Assembly: GCA_013399115.1 (NCBI GenBank)
Contig: VXAA01001965.1
Coordinates: 479,871-543,870 of the forward strand
Direction of reading: 5' to 3'
DNA length: 64,000 nt
From: Anseranas semipalmata
Lineage: Eukaryota > Chordata > Aves > Anseriformes > Anseranatidae
Below the pieces are notes generated by a model, which was not told the DNA's origin, did not search any database, and saw only the letters and a program-made list of their open reading frames with translations. The position numbers and the translations under genes were made by a program. This document shows positions 50,388 through 62,080 of the stretch, piece by piece (within the stretch, counting starts at the first letter, position 1; every line of letters starts with the position of its first letter).

Positions 50388-53300
50388 GTGAATGGCACCT
50401 ATCTGCAGTCTCTTCTCTTTTGGTGCTCCTCTCTTTGTATCTCTTCCCTTTGTGTTTGTCTTCGGTGTTTGTGCTTCTTTTTGGGTGTTAACTCTGTATT
50501 AGGACCTGTGTAGAGAAAGGTTTTCAAATGCTTTTTTGGTAACTTTCTCTTCCAGATCAGAGTCTGAAACCTCAGCTTGCAACCCTTCAGCTTGCAACAA
50601 ACAATCCCACTCTTACCACAGTTGCTCTAGAAAAACCTTTCTGTATGTTTGACAGCTCACTGTATCCAAACAAATCCTATGCCATCTACTTGTATGTAAT
50701 GAAGGAATCAGGTAAGTATCCAGCATTACTTCCTCTCTGGAAAATAATTACATCATGTGGTCATTGCATGTGATTCTTCAGAATTTGGTGGGAGTGAGTC
50801 TGAATGGGGGACAAGAGAAAAATACGTAGCTGTAAGCTACATGTAAGCAGAATGTCTGGTCTCAGTTTTTTCTAAGGGTTTATTATAAAACAGCTATAGT
50901 AATTCTATGGGACTGATTAAAGATAACAACTGTTAGTGCTGTGTTAGCTGACTCCTAGGTGTGGAGCAGCACTATCAGCTACAAATGGTTTGCCCAAATC
51001 TTGCTAATGAAGCCAAGTGATCCACAGTCTGATACCTTATCTTTGTCTAAACACAAATGCCTTGTATACAAGCCTGAACTCCCTTAAGTAAATCTGCTGA
51101 GAGCTCAGCAACTGCTGCTGTTTGCTTCATAGTTAAGGTTGCCAGCCCTTGCAGGGACCAAATTTTTTTTGAAAACTAAGACAAGTCACGCTAGACTCGT
51201 GGTCGAAGATGCCTGGCCCACGGGTTCATTCATAAAATGAATTTCATAACTGCTTGGCAATGCAACGTTGCTGGTGGTGCCCAAGAGCTGCCCTCGCTGC
51301 TCCCTGCTGTTCCGGCAGCCTGTTCTGCACGCCACAGCTCCTCCGCCAGCCGACGGAATGAGTGGCTGCCTTGTGTCCTACCGCTGCCCCTGAAGGCTGC
51401 GTGCGGCCTCCTGATCTGAGGGGCACGGAGAAGAGGTCTAGGGGAGCAGGAGGGAGAAACTGGTCAACAGCCAAAACGGCCCAGAGCTTCCACTGCTGAG
51501 TGTTGCCCTTTTGGGGGAGGGGAAGAAAGAGGCTTCAGGCTTCTTTATTGCCTTAATCTGGTAGAAGACTTAACCATCTGATACAGCTACCATAGAGAGC
51601 TGTGAGTGTGCTGCCTCCTGAGTCGCTTCCCATGAATGAAGTGCGCTTTTTTTTGTACGTCTGAAACAGATTACAAGTGCATTGTATGTGTATAAAAGGC
51701 TACAACAACCGGATACCAGTTATACCTGCAAATATGCAACTGTATCTGACATTTTGTGTTAGAAACTACATCGTCCGCCCCGACTTCTATGGATTCTGTG
51801 GCAAAAGTTTTCTACACAGATGGATGAATCCCTACGAAAGGGGTTATATGTAGAGAAATCTCTTCTGCTGCTTTTAAAACAAGCAGATGCAAACTTGTAA
51901 CTTGGCAGACTGGGAGGAATTTTGTTTGGATTTGTCTCTGGTCTGCAGTGAAGCACATTGGCTCACCCTTGGATGCCTTTTGGAGCAGGGAGAGGGGAAA
52001 TTTAGGAGAACTTAATTTTCTTAACACCTTATGTTCAGCTCTGCTGGTAAAGAAATGCATCAGCATACAAAAAGCTGAAGGTCTAGCAAATTTCTGAACA
52101 ACTAATGCAATCTTTAGGTCTATTCTTGTTAATGTCGCTATCAGAGTTGATCTACCTAGTAAATTTAAAAACAAACAAAAAACCTGAACTTGCTTAGACA
52201 ATAGTACTTGCTTGCTCATGACAGCCAGTCTAAGAGCTACTGAACTGGAGATTGGGAGAGTGGGGGGAGGCCTGGGTGTAAGAAATATTGTAATTTGGGG
52301 AAGCCAGTCCCAATAGAGCATGTCTTAGCTAGTCTTCACTTTCATATTAATGGCTTCTGTTGAGCCCTGGCATCCCTCTGTTAAACCAACTTGAGCACTG
52401 ACCCTGAAGTTAGATTTTGAACCTGTGCTAGAAACCTTTCTCTTTCAAAACAGATTTAATTTTGCATTGGATCATAACTAAAAATTTCTCAAGACCAGTT
52501 GCAAGAACTCAGCTCCAGGAGCACAGCAGAATGCTTAAAAACTGAAGTAGTTCCCAATATACTGCAGCTTTGGAAAAACTGGCAGTCCTTCACTGCTGAC
52601 AGCACTGAACAGCTGGAGGGAGCTCCTAAAATAAATTAACTCACAGTTGCAGAACTTGGGAGCATCTCTTGGGACTTGTGCCTTGGCTTTGTAGCAGGAA
52701 AAGCTCGAGAGTTGGAACTGAGCTTTCCAAACGATGCTGTAGAGCTGGGTGCAGATGTATACTTTGCTTGAAGCTGTGAAGACGTCCAGACTTTGTGTCA
52801 TGCTGTCTGGAAGCATGGGCATGCCTGGCCGGTCAGAAATGTAGATACTGCGTCTGCTCACGCAGCCCCTACATGCTGGTCTGCCTGCTGTGGTGTTCTG
52901 GGGGGTGCTGCTGTTGCATGACCAGAGGTCTCGGGGGGTTTCCTCCAGGGGACAGGGGAGTTGTGGCTCTATAGAAACTCTGCCTTGGCTATAGTATCAA
53001 ATCTGAAATGGCAGGACTTACTGGATGCTTATTGGAGCCATGTAGGGCATGGGGGAAGAGCAGCCTTTGCTACTGTACTCCATCAGGTTCTTCTTGGAAA
53101 AGAGGAATTCAGGGAGGGTGGTTACTAGAAAGTATTGCTCTGAGGCCTTGTACATCCTTCATGGTTTCTGCAGCACAAGTGTAAAAAGCTTCACCAAATA
53201 ATTGGGTAGAAGAGCGAGCAGTCAAATAAACACAGGATGAACGGAAAGGGTTGAACTAGTTCTAATAGCCTCGTTAAAAACCACCTCTCCCGCAGCAAGC

Positions 53301-56300
53301 GCAATAAGCTCCCTGGTGACTGACAACAGCAGCAAACCACTGGACAGCACGTTCCAACAAACAAGCGGGGGACAGCTTGGACCTTACAAGGCTGCCTCGT
53401 TCAATGTGCCCAACTGTGCGTCGCCCCCCAAGCTTGCTGATGTAGGAGACATCAACAAAGTTTCTGATGTCCTGAAACAGTACCTCTTCAGAGTTGGGGA
53501 TGATGGGACTTGTTTGTATGACCCAAACTTCCTAGATGTCTGTAACCCACCTCTTGAAGCAGACACAACATACAGGTATAATTTTTATTTCTTAAAAGGT
53601 AATTGGTGCTCTTAAAACTCGATAGGAAGCAAAATTCACTCTGTAATGTACCCTTGAAATAGTATGATGTGAATTACCAGTCCCTACCAGAAATGCTTTA
53701 TTGCAAGGGCAGTTATGAAGATGGCTTGGTTTTGGTCTAGCAACCTGCAGATGGTGCTCTATGGTGCTCTTGCAGGGGTGAGCTCTATCAGGTTAAATTC
53801 ATGGATCAGTAGAAAAATTCATGCGTGAACTGCTGGATCTATACCTGTGCTTGAGCATCTGATTGGAAACTGCTGGAAGAAAAGGATTTGACTGGAAAAT
53901 GATGTTGAGATGATTCACCATGTGTTGTGTTAGGTGAGTCTGCCAAACCGCAGACACGGGTTTGGCTCTGCTTGCTTTGTTTTGATGGGATTCTGGGGAG
54001 CCAAAGCTCTCTGTGGCCTCCAGCTCCAGGAAGCCCCTAATGTGACTGGAGACTTCACAGTGAGGGCCAGGTGGCTTGCAGGCTTGTCTGACCCCTGCTG
54101 TCTGGGGAAGCTGACCGTCTGGGCTCCCTGACAGCTGTCACCTGAAACACTTGTTTTGCTGTTGCCCACTATTTAAAAGCCATATTAAAGACAGCAGTCA
54201 CAAGAAGCTGCAGAGATTGAGTATGCTTCTGAAATAAAAAAACTAGGGGCAGTTTTGCAAAAACTGTCTTGCCTCCTCAGGACATTTCTGCAAACTCAAA
54301 CTATTGTGGAATGGAAACTTAATTCCTTTGCCAGATCTGTTGTTGGCCTGTCTTTTCAATGCTTTCCCGAACAGGGAAAGTGCCAAAGATCTCTCTTGTT
54401 GAACAGTATCTTTGACTTCCATATGGAAATCAAAACCACTTGCTGCTCTAAATAACGAGGTTCTTCACAACAGGGAATAGCAAGCTGGGAAAAACTGTTG
54501 TTGGAAAGCTATCATCTGCCAAGGCTCACAAAAATGGAGTGCAAACTCTGCATGACATAGCACAGAATGCTTTTTCTATTATTAATTCTATTTGTTCCTT
54601 ATAAGGTGTCTGGAAACAGCCTGTTACCTTTGACTGTCCCTGCCTAATGCTTCGACAAAAACTGGAGTCTGACTAGCTAATCCAGTAGTTTACAAAATGA
54701 TAGTAAGGAAGCTCAAATTTTGAAATACCTAATTTAATGTTTTTTGGGTTTTTTTCCTCCACAGGTTTAAATACGTGTTGGTAGATCACTCTGAAGGTAT
54801 CATGAAAGACCAAACTCTTTGGTCTGATCCAATCAAAACCAAAAGAGGTAAGTCTGGCTTTGCTCAGGTCTTCTGAGTAGCTTTGCTTGCCTTAGGACCC
54901 TATTGCTCTTCTAATGAGCAATGTCTAGTCCTTTCCTACAGTTTTAACAACTTTGCCAGCCTTCCAGTACTAGAGTAGCAGACTTAAATATGGAATAATG
55001 GTCTGCGTCTTTTGTGTACTTCAAAACAGTTCTTTGAGAAAGTTTGTACAAGTGGTTGCAGACTTGATGCATGTCATGGTGTCTGGTGCTGCTGACATTT
55101 CTAGATAATGCAGGTACTCGCCACACTGGCTAACCTGCTGAGCCAAGCTTATAACCTCTAAATGCTGACATTGGGGCTTAAACCGGTTTCCTATAAATCA
55201 TGTAGACATCAATTTTCCTCTCCTAAATCACCAGCTTTCCCCCATTTGGTAAGGGTGTACATAGTGAAAAACAGATCACAGGAACATTCTTTCCATGCTT
55301 TTCTAGCTAAACTCCCCATGAAAATTGATACCTGGCCTGGTCGAAGGAGTGGAGGCATGATTGTCATTACATCGGTTCTAAGTGTTTTGATGTTCCTTCT
55401 GCTCGCTGGCTTTCTTGCTTCTGTGTTTTCTGCTGTTGTGTAAGTACTGCTAGACCTTGCAACTTCTGGTCAGAGTACCTAACCCCTTGGTAATCAGCCT
55501 TCTCGCCTGTGGTTCCAAGCTGCTGTTGCTAGTGATGTTTGAGATGACAGACCAGATGTGCTCTTAATTTTGAACCTGGTAATGGAGGAAAAGACTACTT
55601 TGTCATAATCTTCCCTACCAAGGCTAAGATCAATGCCTCTTGTAATTATTATGCAGTCTAAAACTTACTGGCTGTCAGACTTTGGTAAGGATGGCTAGAA
55701 AAAGAAAAAGTAGAGTTGCACATACTTATGAATATAAGAATACTTATATGTATTCTTTTACATATTATGGTTTTCCATCTATTCAGAAGTTTGGAAACTG
55801 TCTTAAGGAGTTCAGGCCTTCATAGAGATCACATATGGTGCTAATTAATGCCTGCTTGATTTTAATTGATTTGCCTCTTCAACGGGAGAAAGAAGTTACC
55901 ACTTTGAATTAGTAACTGAGGTTGTCCTGATGCTGTTTAACTGAACTAGTCCATGCACATTCCCAACTCCATGTCACCTGCCTCAGGAAATCAGTGAGGC
56001 CTGATTGATCCCTAAGCTGGGGGAATTAACTAAATTTTAGAAACAGTGGGCTTCAGGGCTAATAAAACCCAATTCTTTCACCTGAAAATGATGCAAATAC
56101 TCTGTATTCAGTCAGCTCTGCCAGGCTCCTGGATTAAAGATGTGGAAAGCAAAAACTGCACTGCAAATGAGTATTTAAAAAATAAAATCCATAGGCTTCT
56201 CTGATACTAAATGATTGAAGTAGCAATCAGCCTTTGCAAAATGTTCTGACAGTAGGCTCCACCCAGTCGCTGCTGGAACTTAACGAAGCCTTTCACTTCC

Positions 56301-56395
56301 CCACTAGGCGATCAGAAGATCCTTCTGCAGAGACAAAGGGCACGTCTCCCACTGTTCAGCAAAGTGAACCGAGACCACAGCTGAGCTCTGAGTGA
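50333..56395 (+). CDS. UPK3A: Uroplakin-3A, six coding exons, 264 aa
   Basis: Coding exons: 50333-50387, 50556-50711, 53296-53575, 54765-54847, 55307-55439, 56308-56395 (795 nt including TGA; intron phases 1,1,2,1,2). Uroplakin-3A is a single-pass membrane glycoprotein that in mammals pairs with uroplakin-1b in the apical plaques of urothelium. Residues 1-18 form a hydrophobic signal peptide. The lumenal domain carries NNPTLTTVALEKP (34-46), GPYKA (99-103), DPNF (146-149), YRFKYVLV (163-170) and QTLWSDPI (180-187). IDTWPGRRSGGMIVITS (198-214) leads into the transmembrane helix (about 209-232). These blocks match human UPK3A, as I recall it, almost residue for residue. The cytoplasmic tail (237-264) ends before the human tyrosine-containing part. 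The start is the first ATG after an in-frame TAG at 50270, with A at -3. UPK3B-type paralogues are a poorer match. The assignment rests on remembered family sequence, not on a search. Confidence 0.95.
50556..50711 (+). CDS. UPK3A: UPK3A coding exon 2
   Basis: Residues 19-70, the N-terminal lumenal segment. The acceptor is CTCTTCCAG and the donor G|GTAAGT. It contains the most recognisable family block (34-51, ending in EKPFCMFD) and an N-K-S sequon at Asn57 that I do not recall in the human protein. A short repeat-like pair in the DNA (cagcttgcaa, twice within 20 bp) adds no length relative to human. Confidence 0.93.
51230..53295 (+). other. UPK3A intron 2 (main part)
   Basis: Intron 2 runs 50712-53295 (2.6 kb) and is by far the largest in the gene. 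A patch at about 51260-51430 is clearly richer in G+C and CpG than its surroundings and is open on both strands, but no known domain is readable. The remainder is unremarkable, with C- or G-runs near 52265 and 52932. Confidence 0.6.
53296..53575 (+). CDS. UPK3A: UPK3A coding exon 3
   Basis: Residues 71-163 and the first two bases of codon 164. It is the largest exon and the core of the lumenal domain, with cysteines 111, 143 and 153 and the sequon N-S-S at Asn81. The acceptor follows a C-rich tract (ctcccgcag) and the donor is ACAG|GTATAA. The human sequon around residue 139 (N-G-T) reads D-G-T here. Confidence 0.94.
54765..54847 (+). CDS. UPK3A: UPK3A coding exon 4
   Basis: Residues 164 (last base) to 191 plus the first base of codon 192. 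It carries FKYVLV and QTLWSDPI, both conserved with human UPK3A. The acceptor has a long pyrimidine tract ending CACAG and the donor is AG|GTAAGT. The human N-M-S sequon in this exon reads D-H-S here, so it cannot be glycosylated. Confidence 0.94.
55307..55439 (+). CDS. UPK3A: UPK3A coding exon 5 (transmembrane)
   Basis: Residues 192-235 plus two bases of codon 236: the juxtamembrane stretch IDTWPGRRSGGMIVITS and the hydrophobic helix ending around residue 236. The acceptor is CTTTTCTAG and the donor GT|GTAAGT. Reading on without splicing meets TAA at once (55441), which supports splicing here. Confidence 0.94.
56308..56395 (+). CDS. UPK3A: UPK3A coding exon 6, short cytoplasmic tail
   Basis: Residues 236 (last base) to 264, then TGA. 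The acceptor is preceded by a pyrimidine-rich tract (cacttccccactag). The tail is acidic, serine- and proline-rich and ends PQLSSE. It aligns loosely with the first half of the human tail but stops before the human SSYTSVNRG region and contains no tyrosine. The two other frames past the stop show no match to the missing human part. The splice site is clear; the low conservation of the tail makes this exon the least certain of the six. Confidence 0.82.
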
Positions 56396-57340
56396 AAAAC
56401 CTGGTTCAAATCAAAGCTGGAAACACAAATGAATTGTTACGTGTGCTAAACCTACAGGACTGTCTCCTGCTCAACGCTGGTCCACTGCTACAGTGTGCAA
56501 TCGGGCAACTGCACCTGAACGACACAGATGAAATAAGGACAATTTTTTTTAAGTCTTGCAGTACATGATATCCTGTCTTGTCCTAATGAGATTTCATTTA
56601 GGTAATTGGCTTTTATAGCACACATCAGATGCCTGGTCTGAAGAAAGAAGATTCAGGAGATCCTTCAGCTTCAATGGTGTGACAACAGGTTGTCTATTAC
56701 ACACGCTCTCATGTGGAATAAGCATTACTGCAGAGCTCTGATGTGCTTCTCATGATCAGATGAACATGGTGTAGCCATTTGGGTCTCAACCTTTCTCTAT
56801 AGTAACTGCTGAGGAACTAAAGAAAAACCAACTGCTTTAGGAAAAGATGTTCTTAGAGAAAACTAAGGATTAAAAGGTAGACAACAGGGAGCTGCTGCTG
56901 CTGCTTCCTCAGGATCTTAGTGACCATTCATCATTAGTCTTCCACTTTTTCTTCTCCTTCCCTAAGAGGAAGCAACCAAGTTCCAATTGCCCTGTATGTA
57001 GCAGGGTAATTTTGATCTCAAATACTTAAATACCCTCAGTTTTGCAGGGATGATAGCTAACAAAATTGCTTCAAAGAAGGTGTGCTCTTTCAGAGCTCAG
57101 TAGAACTTGTTGATGCGCTAGTAAGGGGGAGATACTGTTTTGGTGAAAAAACATGAGTATATTCACTGCTGTCGGGCTTAGCCTCATTCCTGACCATTAC
57201 CTTAGGCAGCAGCACACCAGCACTCTTCACATCTCAGTATTGAGGTTGGTGGTGGGGGGTTAGACCTAATTCTTCCTTTCTTCTTTTTATGATCAGCTGG
57301 TGATTAGAAATAAATCTTTGCATCATGTTTAAGTTACGTA
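56396..57340 (+). other. UPK3A: Probable UPK3A 3' untranslated region
   Basis: Non-coding sequence after the stop codon. The first good AATAAA is at 57309-57314, followed by a T-rich stretch near 57340, which would give a 3' UTR of about 0.93 kb. Later candidates (AATAAA near 58218, ATAAA-rich near 58774) cannot be excluded. A (GCT)4 run lies near 56893. Confidence 0.5.
57309..57314 (+). terminator. Likely UPK3A poly(A) signal
   Basis: Canonical AATAAA about 914 bp after the stop codon, with a T-run about 30 bp downstream. It is the first AATAAA seen after the stop. No transcript evidence is available here. Confidence 0.5.
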
Positions 57341-60300
57341 CTGCTTTTTTTTGCCAATGATGCCAGCTTCCATACACACTGGTTTGTCTCTATAAATGAC
57401 TCAGGAGGAGGATTCATCTTCAAAGCCCTCTTCAGCATGTATAAGCAACGGTCCCACTGTAGCAAGCAGTTACTGGTGATAAGCAGAAAGCTGTCACTAG
57501 CTGTTATTGATGTTCTCCTACTTTATCATTAAATTAGTTAAACTGTCTCAGTTCATAATGAGTAACAACTCTGTTTCGACACTAGTACAACTGGATGATC
57601 TTGCATTGCGGTTTATTTCAGGGAGTGAGACTTATTCTCCTGAGAGTACAAAAATTAATAGCTTTTGTGCAAAGTCAGACTACAGTTGAGATTGTATCTT
57701 CTGGTGATGGCAAAACTTGTGTTAAACTACAGGACTTAGGCTCTAGAGGTTTGTACATGAGCTCCCGCCGTTCAGGTATTCTGAACTGCAGCGTGTTAAA
57801 GCCTGCCTGCTTGCTGCCCAGGTTTCAGGCTGGGCCAACGGGGAGAAGGGAGAAAGCACCTGAAGGGAGAGATGGTTGCTCTGCTTTCTGACGAGAAGTG
57901 GATGCTGAAGGAATGGTGTGCACGTGTTTGTTTTTTAAATTGGTGCCTGGCCTTCCCTGTACTTTTCTGCCACAGAGGCTGCCCCAAACACCGTTCTGAG
58001 GTGCTTTCCCATTCACGTATTGGGCTGCTAACTTGGAAGCAAGGGATGGCTGGAGGAAAAGGCAGTATGAGTTGTAGGCGAGCAATGCTGAACATCAGAG
58101 TACTTGAGAGTTTCTTGTACTGTTTGCCTCCTTTATAAACCCAAACAAGTCCTTCATTGTTAGAGGGCTCTAACTCCTTGCTCTGGACCCAATGGAAGAA
58201 CAGGCTAACAGTAGGATCATTAAAATTAATAAAGCCAAATAAGTTTCCTTTCAACTGCAGACAGTAAATACATTATATTGGATGCCATGTCAGTTAATTT
58301 TATTACGGAAATGTCTTCTTTATTTTATGTCTTCTTTTATTTTAATGTCTTGTTTATTTTGTTTAGAAGAGTTGCTTGAGAGATTGTATGTCAGCACCTA
58401 CAGCTGTCATTTAAAACACAGCACTAGAATAATCCAGTCCTTGTCTTCTGCCAGTATCTATTCAGACATTCACATCAAGCAGTTTCTCTCAGCCAACACA
58501 TCACTGGTTTTAGTCAGTTTAATCCTGTTAATGGGTGTAGTGGAATAGCTTGCTTTTGTTCTTGTGCTTCCCTTGCATCTTTCACTTGAAAGATCTTCAC
58601 TTTGCCTTATTTGTTTACAGAACTTTTCAGAATGGATTGTTTTTAGTTTTTCTTTTCTCCCCACAGCTTAAGTAGAATTAACTCTGTCTCAGTTTTTCCT
58701 ACTACCATTCCTACTACCATTTACCCTGCAAAATGTATTGAAAATGCTGATTGCAAGTGCTGCTACGTGGTGAAAAATAAAAATGCCATCTATGGAGAGT
58801 GTCCAGGAACTACTACTGAAGTTCTGCTCACACTTAACACTTTTAGGTTGTGCTCAGGTTTTGTCAGTGTTGCACACAATGATCGTGAACAAGCTGAACT
58901 TGAGATCCTTTTTCAAGAGCAGCTCTGAGACGTTGACCTGCTGCTCTGCTGTTCTGCACAGAGGTGAATGTAACCCTAATGGCATTAAGTTGCCCATAGT
59001 TGTGAACTCCATTTCTGCTATCTTTTATTTGGGTCCTGGTATTTCTCTGGATGAATCAATGGGTTAACTAAAAGACTCCTTTCTGTGCCAACTGTAATGA
59101 TTTTCGTGAGGCATATAGAAGCGTGTTGCTAAATTGTAGCATATCAAATAAAAATAACTTTTTAAATGGGGGATAAATGAGCACAAAGATGCTAAAGACA
59201 TGAAAAATGAGAGATGGCATATTGCATTTCTTGAACATGATGTGTTCATGAAGACAAGGCCCTCTGCTGCTTCAAACAAGTCTTCTCTGATTTACTTTCA
59301 CAAAGCAAATGCATAATTAATCAGAATTGATAAATGGCAAGGGTGAGGGAAGAGGTCATTGTCTCCAGACCAACTTTATCTCTTATTCAGTAAGCAGTTC
59401 TGCAGATTATTTAATTGATTGGTCATTAGTAACAGACCTTGCTATATAAATTCCTTCTTAAATAAAAGAGAAAGCAGCTTGTTTGATTGTAACAGGTGAT
59501 GTTTCGGGGGCAGACCAAGTAAAATTTGTGTTCTCAGAAGCTCCTGGTAAGGAACTCTGTATTATTCCCTGAGTTGTCTGCTGTTAATCTAGTATGAGAA
59601 CCAGGCTGGGAACCTGGCAGATGCAATATTTAATATTCTTGTCCAGTTAAGTTGGGGCACATAAGATTAGGTTGTTTAGGAGACTGAAAGAACCATGGGT
59701 AGTTTACTGAATTAGCTTTGCTTTTGTTCAGCTTGTGCATAAATGAAGACCACTTCCTAGATATACATGGAAGTGGGGAATGCAGTTGAGGAAAAGGATG
59801 CTAGTCAGTCATGCTGTAAAATCACAATTTTTTAAACAGTATTTTTTATATATCTTCTCATCTGCAATCAAGAAACCTACTTCAAAACCAGGAATAAATG
59901 GCAAAAGCTATTTATCAATGCCTAACGACACTGGGCACCAGCACAGTGCTGGATGCTTTACTAATGAGCAAAGAACCTGACATTTCCCACTAGAAAGAGT
60001 TTACAGGCTTGTACAGGGAAAATAAAAACAATTAGGTAACAGAGTTCAAGTTTGCCTGTGGGAGGAGAACTTGCTCTGGAAATTAGGTATTCAAATATCA
60101 CTAACACGATTTTTGAAGCAGACTGGGCACTTAGGAGCTCCTTATGGTCCTGTGAACAAAACATAACCCACCCCCCCTGAAATTTTTGTTTTGTGTAGGG
60201 TACTTTCTTAGAAAAGTAGCAACTTCCAAGTGTAGCTCTGCCGCTCAGATCACTGTGTTTTCATGGCTCAGATTACTCTTTGAATATATTTTCCTGCTTC

Positions 60301-61734
60301 TGCTGTTTTGTCTGTGCCTGTGTCACTGCAACAACCAATGCAGTAATGCATACATGATGTTAAGGTCCATCATTCACCAGTGAGCTCCCATTTTGGCCTA
60401 ACCTACCCGCTAATGCTTGGAAACAGGACCAAGATGGAAGACATTGGTCTCAACAATATATACAGCCTTATTACTAAGTTTCTGTTCTTTGAATTTAGTG
60501 AAAGTGTTTTTATTGTTTTTCAAATTTGGAAATGGTTTTGGAATTCTGCCTGTAACTACATGCAGTGCCTGTTGTTTCAGAAAGGCCCTGGTGTATTTCT
60601 ACTTTACTTACAAGCATAGGCCTACTCTGGGGGAAAAATCTGAGTGTTACTGCAATGTAACTGCTGGCACTAGATATTCTACTTGGTTAGAGTTCAGTTC
60701 TTACCCTGGTTTTGCGAGGTCACAGTCCAATGATGAATCAAGACATTTAGCAACTACAGAGAAGCTGTAATAATATGGCACCAAGGACCTCTCAAATCAA
60801 AATCCTAAACAACCAGAAATGAGCTCATGGCCTTAAGAAAGCAGCTTCGTTCTCACTCTCTTTCCTGCATCTTGTCCCGTCTTATAACATCTGCCTGGTT
60901 AAGCTTAGCGTTCAGCATGCTTTTCTGTACAGAACAGCTAAATATTATCTGACTGTAAAAATAATAACAGGCTGGCAATTCTTTTATGTATAGCTGAAGT
61001 TTATTGTGACCAAAAGTTATTATAGTAAGCTGGCTGCTTTTCTGGGAGACAAATTTGTGAGTTTAGAGCCATTCTCATTTGAACAAGAGCGTGTATATTG
61101 CAAATCCTCTACTGTAATTAGTACCATCTTTCACTTTCACTGACAAAAGTCACAGTAGAATTAGGAAGTTGCAAATGGCTTTTAAATGGCATTTAAACCT
61201 TCTTTGGCTACACTTGGTAAGCTACACTGTCCTCCAGATATGATTTGTTGCAAGTTCTGACCCTGATGAAATAAAGTATGGCAACTTTCAATCCTAGCAT
61301 TGACAGTGCTCCTTGAAGAAATGCTCTGACCTTTTGCGTCTTTGCTTGCAGGGGCTTTGTGCCAACCCATGCAAAATAACTGAACGGAGTAGTGATTGCC
61401 TCATGCGTATAGCTGTCTGAGTGATTCAGGTTTCACAGTACGGGAGTCAAAGTATAAAGAGATTTGAAATTGTCTGGATTAAAATACAACAGTTTGGTTG
61501 CTTTAAAGGCTATTATAGAGTGGAGTGCAGCCAGCACTGAGGTGAAGTGTGGTAGACATTCCTTGTTGGTACCGTTATAATGCATTGGACAGCAGTTTTT
61601 CAGGCATGAGAAACCTACGCTGGGAGACTACAAAACACTTTGCAACTAAAGATCATCAAGCTTCAATTAGCCGGTGTGATGTTTATCAAATATCAAAATA
61701 TCTTGCATTCCTCTGTGGGTTTGTCTCATCCTAT

Positions 61735-61850
61735 AACAGGCTGTAAATTCCTCAGGATAAAGACCGTCTTCGGATAACATACAAGCACACTGTATTGCTG
61801 TTTCCCAGCTGGGCATAATGTGATGCCCAGCTATAATGTTAATATTGCCG
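61735..61850 (+). repeat. L2/CR1-L3-like 3' relic
   Basis: acaggctgtaaattcctcag, gataaagaccgtcttcg and caagcacactgtattgctg are collinear with the plus orientation of the same family (tgtaaactctttggggcagg, gaccgtctc, gtacagcacctagca). It shows the opposite orientation to the copies near 5.4 and 7.1 kb. Confidence 0.5.
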
Positions 61851-61950
61851 ACAAGTATCAATACTCCAGGACGAATTTGCCTTTGCAGAACATAAGTATC
61901 TAGGAGTTACTTGGTGAGGGCACTACTTGTATCCTGTGACATTACCAAAC

Positions 61951-62080
61951 AATCATAGAATGGTTTGAGTTGCAAGGGACCTTAAAGATCTGGTCCAACC
62001 CCCCTGCCATGGGCAGGGACACCTTTCACTAGATCAGGTTGCTCAATGCCCCATCCAACCTGACTTTAAACACTTTCAAT
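61951..62080 (-). mobile_element. CR1 3' end, 5'-truncated
   Basis: Begins with aatcatagaatggtttgag, the reverse complement of the avian CR1 3' terminus (ATTCTATGATT unit). It continues through the typical accttaaagatc and ccatgggcagggacacc tracts, then breaks off near 62080. It is about 130 bp, a usual 5'-truncated insertion. No target-site duplication was convincingly found. Confidence 0.92.

Noticed and set aside
53316..53615. Stand-alone 99-codon gene
   Set aside because: It is exon 3 of UPK3A read from an internal Met and through the donor site into intron 3.
55162..55443. Stand-alone 93-codon membrane protein
   Set aside because: Its 3' half is UPK3A exon 5; the 5' half is intron 4, and the stop lies directly behind the exon 5 donor.
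57341..61700. FAM118A first exons
   Set aside because: Expected from human gene order, but none of the short frames resembles the conserved N-terminal nucleotide-binding region.
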